A stretch of 64,000 nucleotides of DNA from an uncultured Dehalococcoidia bacterium (GTDB lineage Bacteria; Chloroflexota; Dehalococcoidia; Lucifugimonadales; G958296245): positions 2,160,197 through 2,224,196 of the forward strand of contig OY282458.1 in NCBI GenBank assembly GCA_958296245.1. The letters are read 5' to 3'. The notes below the pieces were generated by a model. That model saw only the letters and a program-made list of their open reading frames with translations, made no database searches and was not told where the DNA came from. Below are positions 41,195 through 50,175 of this stretch, one piece after another; positions within the stretch are counted from its first letter, which is position 1; every line of letters starts with the position of its first letter. The position numbers and the translations under genes were made by a program.

Positions 41195-41434
41195 TTCGGG
41201 ATCCTAACAGGCTGCGCAAGGATTTTCTGTACCTTCCTTAAAACCCTCCCTTGGGGAGGAAAGGGAATATATTATATCTGGCAAGGATACCCTCAGACTC
41301 CCGCAAAGCCCTCTGCAAGCCCGTATTCCGCAGCTTGGTAAATTAGGCCCGGCGGCTCGGTGAAGCTTGGGCGTTCACGGCGGCGGTATCGGCGGTCGTG
41401 TGAGGGGGCTGACGTATCCGACGCGGGCGCGGCG

Positions 41435-42841
41435 TCAGACCTCCAGGGCAAGCTTGCCCATCTCCAGTTGCACCGGGATCGGGTGGTTGCCTGTGAAGCA
41501 GCCCATGCAGAGTTCGTTTTGGGGAAGGCCTATGGTCCGCAGAAGCCCCTCTATGCTGAGGTAGCCGAGGGAGTCTGCCCCCACCAGCCTTCGTATCTCC
41601 TCCACGCTCATGTTGGCGGCGATCAGCTCTCTTCGGGTGGCGAGGTCTACGCCGAGATAGCAGGGCCACATTATGGGAGGGGCGCATATGCGCAGGTGTA
41701 TCTCGCTGGCGCCGCCCTTCCTCAGGAGGTTGACGACGTGGGGCGTCGTGGTGCCCCGCACGACGCTATCGTCCACCACGACGAGGCGTTTACCGGCAAT
41801 TATGTTGGGGAGCGGGTTGAGCTTGCGCCGGACTCCAAGATCCCTAAGACGTTGGTCGGGCAGGATGAAGGTGCGCCCTACGTATCGGTTCTTGACCAGC
41901 CCCTCGCTGTAGGGGATTCCCGATTCCTGCGAGTACCCGACGGCCGCGGCTATCGCCGAGTCGGGCACGCCGATGACCATGTCGGCGTCCACGGGGTGCT
42001 CCCTAGCCAGTTCGGTTCCCATGGCCATACGGCTGGTGTAGACGAGCTTTCCGTCGAGCACGGTGTCGGGCCGGGCGAAGTAGATATGTTCGAACACGCA
42101 GGACGCGCGCCCGTTCTCGTGGCGCTTTTGGTACACCGTGCGTAGTCCGGCGCCGTCGACGGCCACCGCCTCACCTGGCTCGACGTCGCGGACGAAGGTT
42201 GCTCCGATGTGGTCTAGGGCGCAGGTCTCGGAGGCGAGCACCCACCCGCCGTTGAGGGCCCCTATGCATAGGGGGCGGACGCCTCTGGGGTCCCTGATGC
42301 CGAGCATGGAGTCCTTGGTCAGCACCACCAGCGAATATGCGCCCTCCAGCCGGCGCATGCAGTAGGCGATCCGGTCCTCCCACGTGGACGCCGGGGCGTT
42401 GGTGAGCAGGTGGGCGATGATTTCCGAGTCGCTCGTCGAGGTGAACTGGCAGCCCCATTCTTCGAGTTCGCTCCTCAACTCGACCGCGTTGACGACGTTC
42501 CCGTTGTGGGCCAGGGCCAACTCTAGACTTGGCCCCTGGGACCTAATGGGCTGGGCGTTGCTGAGGTAGCTGCTGCCGGTGGTGGAGTATCGGGTGTGGC
42601 CGATGGCGTGGGTCCCGGTGAGACCTGCGAGGTCATCCTCGTGAAAGGTCTGTGAGACCAAGCCCATGGCGGTGCGGATGCGGATCTGCTCCCCATCGCC
42701 TGTGGCGATGCCGACGCTCTCTTGGCCTCGGTGCTGGAGTGCAAATAGACCGAAGAAGGCCGCCTTTGCAACGTCTTCTTGAAGGGAATGGACGCCTACT
42801 ATGCCGCAGGCTTCCCTCGCGTGGTCACCGGCGCCGGACAT
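41435..42841 (-). CDS. purF: Amidophosphoribosyltransferase
   Basis: A 468-residue PRPP amidotransferase, the first step of purine synthesis. The propeptide ends at EACGIVGVHS, with Cys as the Ntn nucleophile after processing. GHTRYSTTGSS, NGNVVNAVELR and SDSEIIAHLL complete the glutaminase site. VVDDSVVRGTTTPHVVNLLRKGGA is the PRPP loop. Cysteines in SCVFEHIYFARPD, APPIMWPCYLGVD and NELCMGCFTGNH correspond to the four ligands of the 4Fe-4S cluster found in the Bacillus-type enzyme. A 240-base gap separates it from purH. Confidence 0.97.
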   Translation of the reverse strand: MSGAGDHAREACGIVGVHSLQEDVAKAAFFGLFALQHRGQESVGIATGDGEQIRIRTAMGLVSQTFHEDDLAGLTGTHAIGHTRYSTTGSSYLSNAQPIRSQGPSLELALAHNGNVVNAVELRSELEEWGCQFTSTSDSEIIAHLLTNAPASTWEDRIAYCMRRLEGAYSLVVLTKDSMLGIRDPRGVRPLCIGALNGGWVLASETCALDHIGATFVRDVEPGEAVAVDGAGLRTVYQKRHENGRASCVFEHIYFARPDTVLDGKLVYTSRMAMGTELAREHPVDADMVIGVPDSAIAAAVGYSQESGIPYSEGLVKNRYVGRTFILPDQRLRDLGVRRKLNPLPNIIAGKRLVVVDDSVVRGTTTPHVVNLLRKGGASEIHLRICAPPIMWPCYLGVDLATRRELIAANMSVEEIRRLVGADSLGYLSIEGLLRTIGLPQNELCMGCFTGNHPIPVQLEMGKLALEV

Positions 42842-42883
42842 TGCCGCCTCCGGGCTTCAGAGTCAGCCGGGTAGTGAATTGGC

Positions 42884-42913
42884 ATTATAGGCCCACTGAG
42901 GAGAGAGGGTCAA
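42884..42913 (-). promoter_or_regulatory. Promoter of purF
   Basis: On the minus strand TTGACC (42913-42908), 18 bases, TATAAT (42889-42884, perfect -10). The purF ATG at 42841 follows after about 40 bases. No guanine or PreQ1 riboswitch shape was seen. Confidence 0.65.
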
Positions 42914-43064
42914 TCTGAATGTGGCCGTTCAATGATTATGTCAGGGTGCAAGTGTTCAGTGTTCAGACACCCTCAGGCTACCGGACTCCGCTCCCTTGCG
43001 CTCACCGTATCCCCGCAGCCTGCTGGGGTTGGGCGCCCACCAAGGGGCGCTTAAGGGCGTCGGC

Positions 43065-43787
43065 CTAGCCCCGGCCAAGGTAGGGCATGCCCAGGGGCAG
43101 GATGATGGCCTGGTAGAGATTGACGTCGGGCGGCATGGCGGCCATGGCGACGGCTGCGTCGGCGACGGCTGCGACCTCCATCATGGGCTCGGGGTGTATT
43201 CTGCCGGGGCCGCGCGTCTCGATGTCGACGTTCCCGGGGTGCAGGCAGCATACGGCCACGCCGTGCTCACGCCCCTCTATGGCGGCGGCGTGAGTCAGGC
43301 CGACGACCCCAAATTTCGAGGCGGCGTAGGCGGCGGCGTTTGGGCGAGGCATCTGCGCGGCGGTGCTGCCAATGTTGATTATCCGCCCTCCCCCACGCGG
43401 CATCATGACCCTCATGGCCTCGCGGCAGCAGAGAAATACGCCGGTGAGGTTTACGGCAACGACCCTCTCCCAGGTCTCCAACGGGAGTTCGTGCAGTGGC
43501 CCCCCTTCTTCTATGCCCGCGTTGTTGACGGCGACGTCGACGCGGCCAAACCGGCGGGAGGCATCGTCGAATAGCGCAGCCACTTGGGCCTCGTCCGTCA
43601 CGTCGGTGGGACGCACCGCGACAGTCCCGTACGGCCGGATCTCGGCGGCGGCGCGCTCCAGGCTCTTCCGGTTCCTAGAAGCGATTACGACCGTTGCTCC
43701 CTCGGATGCGAACGCCCGGCTGATGCCCCTGCCGACGCCGGTTGCCCCCCCTGTGATGACTGCCACTTTCGAGTCGAGCTTACCCAC
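43065..43787 (-). CDS. Short-chain dehydrogenase/reductase
   Basis: A 240-residue SDR. Start GTG 43787 with AGGAG six bases ahead; a longer open frame exists upstream without similarity. Cofactor site TGGATGVGRG (residues about 9-18), NNAG (about 82-85), catalytic Ser in GSTAAQ and Y-x3-K in AAYAASK. Acidic loop SRNRKS after the second strand suggests NADP. Divergent from the enolase-superfamily gene, and probably one step of the same sugar pathway. Confidence 0.9.
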   Translation of the reverse strand: MGKLDSKVAVITGGATGVGRGISRAFASEGATVVIASRNRKSLERAAAEIRPYGTVAVRPTDVTDEAQVAALFDDASRRFGRVDVAVNNAGIEEGGPLHELPLETWERVVAVNLTGVFLCCREAMRVMMPRGGGRIINIGSTAAQMPRPNAAAYAASKFGVVGLTHAAAIEGREHGVAVCCLHPGNVDIETRGPGRIHPEPMMEVAAVADAAVAMAAMPPDVNLYQAIILPLGMPYLGRG

Positions 43788-43976
43788 GTGACGCTCCTGG
43801 ATTCCGGCCTTCCACGGGCTGACGGCGGGCCCCAAGGCAACGTTGGCGCCGTCAGCCGTATGTGGGTTATCCTACACCCTACAGGTAGGCCCGTGTTGCT
43901 CTCGGCCAAGCACGCGCCAGGACTCGGGCAGCTTCTCGTCGGCGGCCCACTGCCGGCGAACTGGGAGGCGAAGGTC

Positions 43977-45188
43977 TTGGAAGTAACCGGTATAAAGACG
44001 TTCGTGGCGTATCCGAGCGCGAGGAAGAACCTGTGCTTCGTCAAGGTCGAGACGGACGAGGGGATATACGGCTGGGGGGAGTGCTACACGCAGGCGGACA
44101 GGGACCTGCAGATAGCCGCCCACTTGGACGCCATAGAGCGCTACCTCGTCGGGCGGGACCCGATGCACGTTAAACACTTCATGCAGGTGGCGTACGACGA
44201 CTTCGCCACGCGGCGGGGCGCAATGGACCTCTACTGCGCGCTGAGCGGTCTGGAACAGGCGATGTGGGACATTGCCGGCAAGAAGCTCGGGGCGCCGGTC
44301 TACATGCTGTTGGGAGGGCCCTGCCGGGACAGGGTGCGCGTCTACGCCAACGGGTGGTTCGGGGATGCCAAAACGCCGGAGGAGCTTGCGGAGGCGGCTT
44401 GCAGGGTGGTGGCGCGGGGTTTCACGGCTCTGAAGTTCGACCCTCTGCCGGGCGCGTGGCGAACGTATGTCAACAGGGAGGTGGAGGAGACGGCGGTCAG
44501 GAGCGTTCACACGGTGCGGGAGGCCGTCGGGCCGGACGTGGATATTCTGCTGGACATGCACCGGCGGCTGGCGCCTATGCACGCGGTCAGGGTCGCCCGC
44601 GAGATCGAGGGGTGCCGCCCATTCTGGTATGAGGAGCCGGTGCTTGCCGAGAATCTCGACGCCCTGGCGTCGGTGCGCAGGGACGTCATGATCCCCGTAG
44701 TGACCGGGGAGACGCTGTACACCAAGCACGAGTTCCGGGAGGTCTTTGAGAAGCAGGCCGCCGACATCATAAATCCCGACGTATGCAGCGTTGGGGGGAT
44801 ACTGGAGCTGAGGGAGATCGCCGCCATGGCCGAGCCGTACTTCGTGGCGGTGGCCCCGCACAATTTCAACAGCACCACCGTCGGGCTTGCCGCCACGATT
44901 CAGGCCAGCGCCGGGATGCCGAACTTCCTGATCACAGAGTACTTCGTCAACATGGAGGCGTTCGGGGAGCGGGTCGCTGTCCAGCCCTTCCGGGTCGAGG
45001 ACGGTTACATACGCCTGCCTGAAGGTCCTGGACTGGGCATCGACCTCGACGAGGAGGCGTTGACCGGACATCCGTATCGACAGCTCAGCCCAAGGTCGAT
45101 CCGGCAATACTACGAAGAGGGGCTGCCCAATGGGGATGTTCAGCTCAGGCAGGACATCTCGGAGGCGGAGACGTATCCCGGAGCGTAG
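43977..45188 (+). CDS. Mandelate racemase/enolase-superfamily sugar acid dehydratase
   Basis: A 403-residue protein from the TTG at 43977, with GGGAGG eight bases upstream. The N-terminal capping domain has VETDEGIYGWGECYTQAD. The barrel provides FTALKFDPLPG, LLDMHRRLAPMHAVRVAREI (metal Asp), FWYEEPVLAEN (metal Glu), VVTGETLYTKHEF (metal Glu), and VAVAPHNFNSTTV (catalytic His). This set fits a galactonate/mannonate-type dehydratase. The start codon matters because the open frame extends 400 bases upstream. The epimerase gene 29 bases downstream is in the same operon. Confidence 0.85.
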   Translation: MEVTGIKTFVAYPSARKNLCFVKVETDEGIYGWGECYTQADRDLQIAAHLDAIERYLVGRDPMHVKHFMQVAYDDFATRRGAMDLYCALSGLEQAMWDIAGKKLGAPVYMLLGGPCRDRVRVYANGWFGDAKTPEELAEAACRVVARGFTALKFDPLPGAWRTYVNREVEETAVRSVHTVREAVGPDVDILLDMHRRLAPMHAVRVAREIEGCRPFWYEEPVLAENLDALASVRRDVMIPVVTGETLYTKHEFREVFEKQAADIINPDVCSVGGILELREIAAMAEPYFVAVAPHNFNSTTVGLAATIQASAGMPNFLITEYFVNMEAFGERVAVQPFRVEDGYIRLPEGPGLGIDLDEEALTGHPYRQLSPRSIRQYYEEGLPNGDVQLRQDISEAETYPGA

Positions 45189-45216
45189 CGCGTTCGCCAG
45201 GAGGAGCGCCGACCCG

Positions 45217-46104
45217 ATGGGGAAGCAGACCGACGTTGGCAGGGTTGCGATAACCGGCGGCAGCGGCCGCTTGGGCCGCTGCGTCGTAGACCACTTCCGG
45301 GCCCACGGTGACGTTACGGTGATCGACGTGCGCCCCCCCGATCAACGCGGGGTGAGCTTCACGAAAGCCGACGTCCTCGACTTTGCGGCGCTGGAGCGGG
45401 CGTTGGCCGGCCACGATTCCGTGGTGCATCTGGCGGCCATTCCGAACCAGCGCACCGCCCCGGCCAGCGTGACCTTCGAAATCAACGCGCAGGGCGCTTG
45501 GAACGTTCTGCAGGCGGCTGAGAACGTGGGCGTCCGCCGCGCGGCGGTCGCGTCCAGCGACGCCGCCACGGGTCTCCATTACAACCCCCCGGACTGGGCC
45601 CCGCAGTATCTGCCGGTGGACGAAGCTCACCCGCTGCGTCCCACGGACGCCTACTCTCTGAGCAAGCAAGTGACCGAGGTGATTTGCCGCGCCTATGCGG
45701 TCCGGGGCAAACTCCGGGTGGCGGCGATTCGTCCGAGCCGCATCGTGTATCCGCCGCACTGGCCGGAGCTGGAGGAGTGGGGAGCGGACCCGCGAAACCA
45801 TCACATGTGGGCGTACGTCGAGCCCGAGGACGTCGCCCGGGCGCTGCGGCTGGCCCTTGCGCTGGAAGGCGACCCTTACGACGCCTTCTTCGTCTGCGCC
45901 GACGACGCGTTGGGCCGTAGGCCGACCCTCGAGGTATTAGAGGAGCGTTTCGGCAGGCTTCCGGAGATACGCAAGCCGGAAGTGTACGAGCGGAACCCCA
46001 CGGCGTCGGTGTTCGACAACAGCCGCGCGCGTAGGGTACTGGGCTTCGAGCCCAAGAGCGACTGGAGGCGACTGGCCGCGCGGGCCCGGGGCGGGAAGAC
46101 GTAG
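45217..46104 (+). CDS. NAD-dependent epimerase/dehydratase (extended SDR)
   Basis: A 295-residue extended SDR. ATG 45217 with AGGAGGAG at 45199-45206. VAITGGSGRLGRCVVDHF is the NAD site, FTKADVLDFAALERAL the substrate-side helix, VHLAAIPN, then AVASSDAATG and DAYSLSKQVTE (Y-x3-K). It likely oxidises or epimerises a sugar acid upstream of the dehydratase, as in uronate dehydrogenase-type reactions. Confidence 0.85.
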   Translation: MGKQTDVGRVAITGGSGRLGRCVVDHFRAHGDVTVIDVRPPDQRGVSFTKADVLDFAALERALAGHDSVVHLAAIPNQRTAPASVTFEINAQGAWNVLQAAENVGVRRAAVASSDAATGLHYNPPDWAPQYLPVDEAHPLRPTDAYSLSKQVTEVICRAYAVRGKLRVAAIRPSRIVYPPHWPELEEWGADPRNHHMWAYVEPEDVARALRLALALEGDPYDAFFVCADDALGRRPTLEVLEERFGRLPEIRKPEVYERNPTASVFDNSRARRVLGFEPKSDWRRLAARARGGKT

Positions 46105-46134
46105 GGCGAAGGAAAGAAGCTTCGACGTAAACGA

Positions 46135-49100
46135 TCAGGGCGGGCCCGGCTCCGTTATGGTGGTCGCCTGATCGACTGGGACGTTCCTGATCTCCTGGAT
46201 GCGCCCGCTCGGCCAGATGATGACGACCTCATCCGCCACGGTGGCTGAGCCCACGCCGAACTCCAAGTCGCCGCTGCTCATGGAGAGGTAGCTGGAGCCT
46301 GCGATAACTTCCTGCACCTGGACGCGGGGGGCGGCTGTGCCGGCTACCTGTGTCTTCACGTAGACACGCGCCCCGACGGCGTCGGCGTTGCTTCCTGTGC
46401 CGTCGATGGCCATGCGGCCCTTGAGTCTCAGAGTGATCCAATGGTTCTCGCCACCGCCGTTGAGCCACACGAACAGGGGCCCGGGGGTCAACTCCGGGGT
46501 GGGGGTGTCCGAGAAGGGGTCGGGAACCCCGGGGCCGCTGCTATTGGTGCCGATCAGATCGACGTATCCATCGCCGTTCAGGTCTCCGTGGGCCAGTCCC
46601 TTGCCGTTCTCATGATGCTCAGGGCCGATCTTGAGCCCCTTGACGTAATTCGCTCCGGCGACGTCCAGCAGTCGCGCCCGCACGGTTATGTCCTCAAACC
46701 CGCCCTGGCCGTCTCCCCGGAGCATGCGCCCGGCGGCGGGGTATATCTCCCCGCCCGGCGCCCCGCCGCGGGCGATGGTGGATCCCAGCCAGTACAGGTC
46801 TTGGCGGCCGTCGTTATCGTAGTCGAAGAAGGTGGCGCCGAAGCCGAAGTCGTAGGCGGCCAGCCCCTCCGGGGGCGCGAAGTCCGGGTCGATGTTCGCC
46901 GGGTCCAGCGAGGGCGGCGGGGCGAACGGACTGGGCGCGACGCTGGTCAAGCGCGCCACCTCTTCGAAATCGCCCACGAGTCCAACGACGGGCACGCGCT
47001 TCGTGCCGTCGTTGCGCAGCAGGAAGTGGGAGCAGGTGCCCCAGTCGAAGCGCATGTGGTACTCGCAGACGCCCCGGGGCGTCTCGACGGGCGGCCTCAG
47101 CAGCGGGTGGAAGCCGATGTTGGTGACGAAGACGTCCAAGTCGCCGTCGCCGTCGTAGTCGCCCAGGGCGAAGCCCATCCAGGACCCCACGCTGTCTATG
47201 CCCATCGCGGCGGCGACCGGGGTGAACCGCACGCTGCCGGGGGAGGAGTCGTTGCGGAAGAGGTGGAGCCGGTCGCCGTCGTTGGCCACCCACAGGTCGG
47301 GGTCGCCGTCCTCGTCGTAGTCGAAGAAGAGCGAGGCATGCGTCTGGCCGGTGGGGTCGCCGACGCGGTTGCCCAGCTTATCCGTCCTAGCGGGGTCGTA
47401 GCCTTCATAGCTCTCGCCGGTCAGCGGGTCCACGAAGAGGATGGGCGCGCCGTCGGGGGTGCGCATCAGTATCTGAGGGCCTCGGAGTCCCGCCTGCAGC
47501 GACATCTCCGTGAAGGTGAGGTCGCCGTTGTTGTAGTACAGGGCGTTGTAGTGTCCGGGGTGGTCTGCCCGGTCCATGATGCGGAAGTCGTTATCCAGTA
47601 GGTTTGCGACGTAGATGTCCAGCCAGCCGTCGCCGTCCACGTCAGCGCAGGCGATGCTGGTCGCCGAGCGCAGATTGACGTCGTCTCCGAAGGCGGAGTC
47701 CGTAATGTCACGGAAGCCGCCCGCGCCGTCGTTGAGGAAGAGCCGGTCCTTGTTGGCCGCGGCCTTTGCCGGAGAGCGAAAGTCGAGGCCGTCGAACAGG
47801 ACGCCCCAAGCGCCGACGTAGAGGTCCTGGAATCCGTCGTTATCGACGTCGCACGCCGCCGCGCCCGTGCTGTTCGACCCTGTGGCGGCGACGCCAGCCT
47901 GGGCGGCGGCGTTCGTGAACGTGCCGTCTCCGTCGTTCCGGTAGAGCCAGTTGGCATGTCCCATCTCGGACGTGACGTAGAAGTCCAGGTCGCCGTCGCG
48001 GTCGTAGTCGAAGACCGCGACCCCGGGACGGTCGTTCCAGACCTGATAGCCCTGCTTGAGCACCTTGGAATCCAGGGCGGCGTTCGTGAACGGCGTCACG
48101 TCGGGAGCGTCTGCTGCGTCCGGAGTGACGAGGCTCGCCGCAACGTCGGGCGTCTGCGTTCTGAGGCCGCTCCCGTCGCCGGGGAGCAGCGCGCCCAGGG
48201 CCAAGACGCCTAGGCCTCCGGCAATGCCTATGACCCACACAGAGGCGGCGAAGGCCGCTATGGCCCTCTTTGGCATCACCTTGGCCAGCCCCCAGAACGT
48301 GATCGGCCCCGCGGCTGCGGCGGTGAACAACAGGGTGGCCGCAGGGGCCGTTCCCATTCCTACCAGCAGCAACGCCGCGACCAACGGTATCTCGAACAGC
48401 AGGGGCACGTTGATCAGAAGGCCCGCCGTGGCCGCTACGGCTACGCCTGCAACGTGATCCCCCGCCAAGGCGGACACCGTGTCCGCGTCTATCCACTGTA
48501 TGACCAGGCCGCTGGCAAACCCGGCGATGACCATGATCGGGCCCAGGCGGACCAGATGCTTCAGGCTGGAGCGCATCCAGCCCAAGCCGGCCTCGGTCAG
48601 GGCCTCCTTCCACGTAGAGCCGTCCGCCTGTGTCGGTCCCGCCTCGGCGGGACCCGCCGAGAGCGAACGGCCAATCTGTCCGGCGGCCAGCGCCGCTATC
48701 GGCCCTATCAGAATGGCGCCCGCAACGCTGAGGAGTATCCGCGTGCCGCCTATCATGGGGGCGAACACCATTGCGGTCATGATGAGGGCAGGCAGGTTCA
48801 GGGTGGACGACCCCTGAGCTATGGCTATGGTGGCCTCTATGCTCGCGCCCCGGCCGCGGAAGGCGGCAGACACCGGGACGATGCAGGCGGAGCATAGGGT
48901 CATGGCCGGGCCGACGATGAGCCCTTTTAACGCGCCCTTCACCCCGCCGGTCGAGAACTCCCTGCCGCTGAATCCGGGGAAGACGAATGCCTCGATGACG
49001 CCGGCGACGAGGAAGGCGAATGTCATGCCGACGGCGACGAGCCTCAGGTAGGTGAGAGAGAAGCGCCACCACCGTTCCAGGAAGGTGGTGTCCGGGCTGG

Positions 49101-49353
49101 CCTCTATGCAGAAGCCCTGGAAGCATTCGACCTGCGGCCCGGTGGCGGCATCGAGGTCGCCCTGCACCTCCCCCAGCTTGGGGATGCGGTTGAAGACCAC
49201 GAAGAGCGTGAGCAGGACGGCGAGCAGCAGAAGGCCGGCAACCCGCTTCTTCTTGAGCGCGGTGTCGAAGATTGCCCCGGGGTCGCCGGGCAGCCTACCG
49301 AGGCGGCGCCATGCCGGCCCGGTCGCCACACCCTTCTCGGAGCGCGAGCTCAT
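46135..49353 (-). CDS. Permease fused to ASPIC/UnbV FG-GAP propeller
   Basis: A 1072-residue two-part protein. Residues about 40-385 are a membrane permease of the DUF318/ArsP-YraQ type, with about eight to nine helices: TLCSACIVPVSAAFRGRGA (CS-AC in the family's substrate motif), LIVGPAM, QGSSTLNLPALIM and INVPLLFEIPLVAALLL. Residues about 405-1070 form an extracellular FG-GAP/VCBS propeller: many calcium loops such as DYDRDGDLDFYV, DVDNDGFQDLYVG, DVDGDGWLDIYV, DYDEDGDPDLWV, DYDGDGDLDVFV, then the ASPIC/UnbV module HWITLRLKG, ending IIWPSGRIQEI. No frameshift or internal ribosome site was seen, so it is one polypeptide. The fusion is unusual. Substrate unknown; ArsP-type homologues export arsenicals or metal-organic compounds. 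Confidence 0.82.
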   Translation of the reverse strand: MSSRSEKGVATGPAWRRLGRLPGDPGAIFDTALKKKRVAGLLLLAVLLTLFVVFNRIPKLGEVQGDLDAATGPQVECFQGFCIEASPDTTFLERWWRFSLTYLRLVAVGMTFAFLVAGVIEAFVFPGFSGREFSTGGVKGALKGLIVGPAMTLCSACIVPVSAAFRGRGASIEATIAIAQGSSTLNLPALIMTAMVFAPMIGGTRILLSVAGAILIGPIAALAAGQIGRSLSAGPAEAGPTQADGSTWKEALTEAGLGWMRSSLKHLVRLGPIMVIAGFASGLVIQWIDADTVSALAGDHVAGVAVAATAGLLINVPLLFEIPLVAALLLVGMGTAPAATLLFTAAAAGPITFWGLAKVMPKRAIAAFAASVWVIGIAGGLGVLALGALLPGDGSGLRTQTPDVAASLVTPDAADAPDVTPFTNAALDSKVLKQGYQVWNDRPGVAVFDYDRDGDLDFYVTSEMGHANWLYRNDGDGTFTNAAAQAGVAATGSNSTGAAACDVDNDGFQDLYVGAWGVLFDGLDFRSPAKAAANKDRLFLNDGAGGFRDITDSAFGDDVNLRSATSIACADVDGDGWLDIYVANLLDNDFRIMDRADHPGHYNALYYNNGDLTFTEMSLQAGLRGPQILMRTPDGAPILFVDPLTGESYEGYDPARTDKLGNRVGDPTGQTHASLFFDYDEDGDPDLWVANDGDRLHLFRNDSSPGSVRFTPVAAAMGIDSVGSWMGFALGDYDGDGDLDVFVTNIGFHPLLRPPVETPRGVCEYHMRFDWGTCSHFLLRNDGTKRVPVVGLVGDFEEVARLTSVAPSPFAPPPSLDPANIDPDFAPPEGLAAYDFGFGATFFDYDNDGRQDLYWLGSTIARGGAPGGEIYPAAGRMLRGDGQGGFEDITVRARLLDVAGANYVKGLKIGPEHHENGKGLAHGDLNGDGYVDLIGTNSSGPGVPDPFSDTPTPELTPGPLFVWLNGGGENHWITLRLKGRMAIDGTGSNADAVGARVYVKTQVAGTAAPRVQVQEVIAGSSYLSMSSGDLEFGVGSATVADEVVIIWPSGRIQEIRNVPVDQATTITEPGPP

Positions 49354-49429
49354 CCTGCGCCCAAGTTACACGCCCTAAGTACGGGACGAGCGGCGCAACG
49401 GCTCACGGGCGGCCATCATTCGCCAACGG

Positions 49430-49912
49430 TCAAACGAATCTCGCCGAGGCCATTGCGCCAACGGCGATTATGACCAGAACCGCCGTCGAGCGCGCCAGCA
49501 ACGTCGCCCTGGCCGACAGCCGGTCCGCCTCGGCCCCCTCCGGAGTGGAGGGACCCCCGCCTGCGCCCGCCGCCCTCTTCCAAGTCGACGTGGCGGCTAC
49601 GCCGCTGGTGAGGGCAAGGACGGAAGTGACGAGTCCGACCATCATGGCCCAGCCCCAGCCCGTATCGAGCAGGTCGTCGAACCGCCCCATCCTGATTACG
49701 AGCGCCAGTCCGACCAAGATGGTAACGGTCGCCCCCCCTTCCAGCACGACGCGGAGCGCCGCGGCGAGCGACGCCATGACCTTGCGCTGGACGTCGGGCC
49801 CCAGGGCCTTGAGGCGCGGATCCAAGACCGCCGCCAGGAAGATCGCCGAGCCCGCCCAGATGACGCCCGCCAGTATATGCGCCACGCGCATCGTAACTAT
49901 CTCGAAGTCCAT
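49430..49912 (-). CDS. CopD-like four-helix membrane protein
   Basis: A 160-residue membrane protein. The N-terminal helix RVAHILAGVIWAGSAIFLAAV keeps the His of the CopD/HemJ/DUF2269 families, which in CopD-like proteins ligates copper or haem. Further helices are at about residues 52-72, 83-105 and 138-158. The exact family cannot be fixed. The permease-propeller gene lies downstream on the same strand, 76 bases away; copper or oxidative stress is a plausible common theme but not proven. Confidence 0.6.
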   Translation of the reverse strand: MDFEIVTMRVAHILAGVIWAGSAIFLAAVLDPRLKALGPDVQRKVMASLAAALRVVLEGGATVTILVGLALVIRMGRFDDLLDTGWGWAMMVGLVTSVLALTSGVAATSTWKRAAGAGGGPSTPEGAEADRLSARATLLARSTAVLVIIAVGAMASARFV

Positions 49913-49933
49913 GTCGCATCGCCTCCGCGCCAG

Positions 49934-49962
49934 ATTCTAAGGCGGATGGCTACTTGATTCAA
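49934..49962 (-). promoter_or_regulatory. Promoter of the CopD-like gene
   Basis: On the minus strand TTGAAT (49962-49957), 17 bases, TAGAAT (49939-49934), about 20 bases before the ATG at 49912. Confidence 0.5.
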
Positions 49963-50175
49963 GATGCCGTACACCATAGAGGGCAGTGAATGGACGCAGG
50001 CTGAAGCGATATTCTGAGCGCCTAGCTGGTTGCCCTTCGTCCTGAGCACCTAATTATAGACGAATGAGGCGGCGCGGCGATTGCGGCAGGCTCAGGGCAT
50101 ATGAAGAAAGGGTATCCGTGAAGGGACAAAGGGGCGCCGGGGGGCGGGTCATGCAGGCGCGCCAACTCCCTCAGG

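Noticed and set aside
42941-43064. Short direct repeat GTGTTCAGTGTTCAG between purF and the SDR gene as a control element
   Set aside because: Too short and with no second site elsewhere in the window; likely chance.
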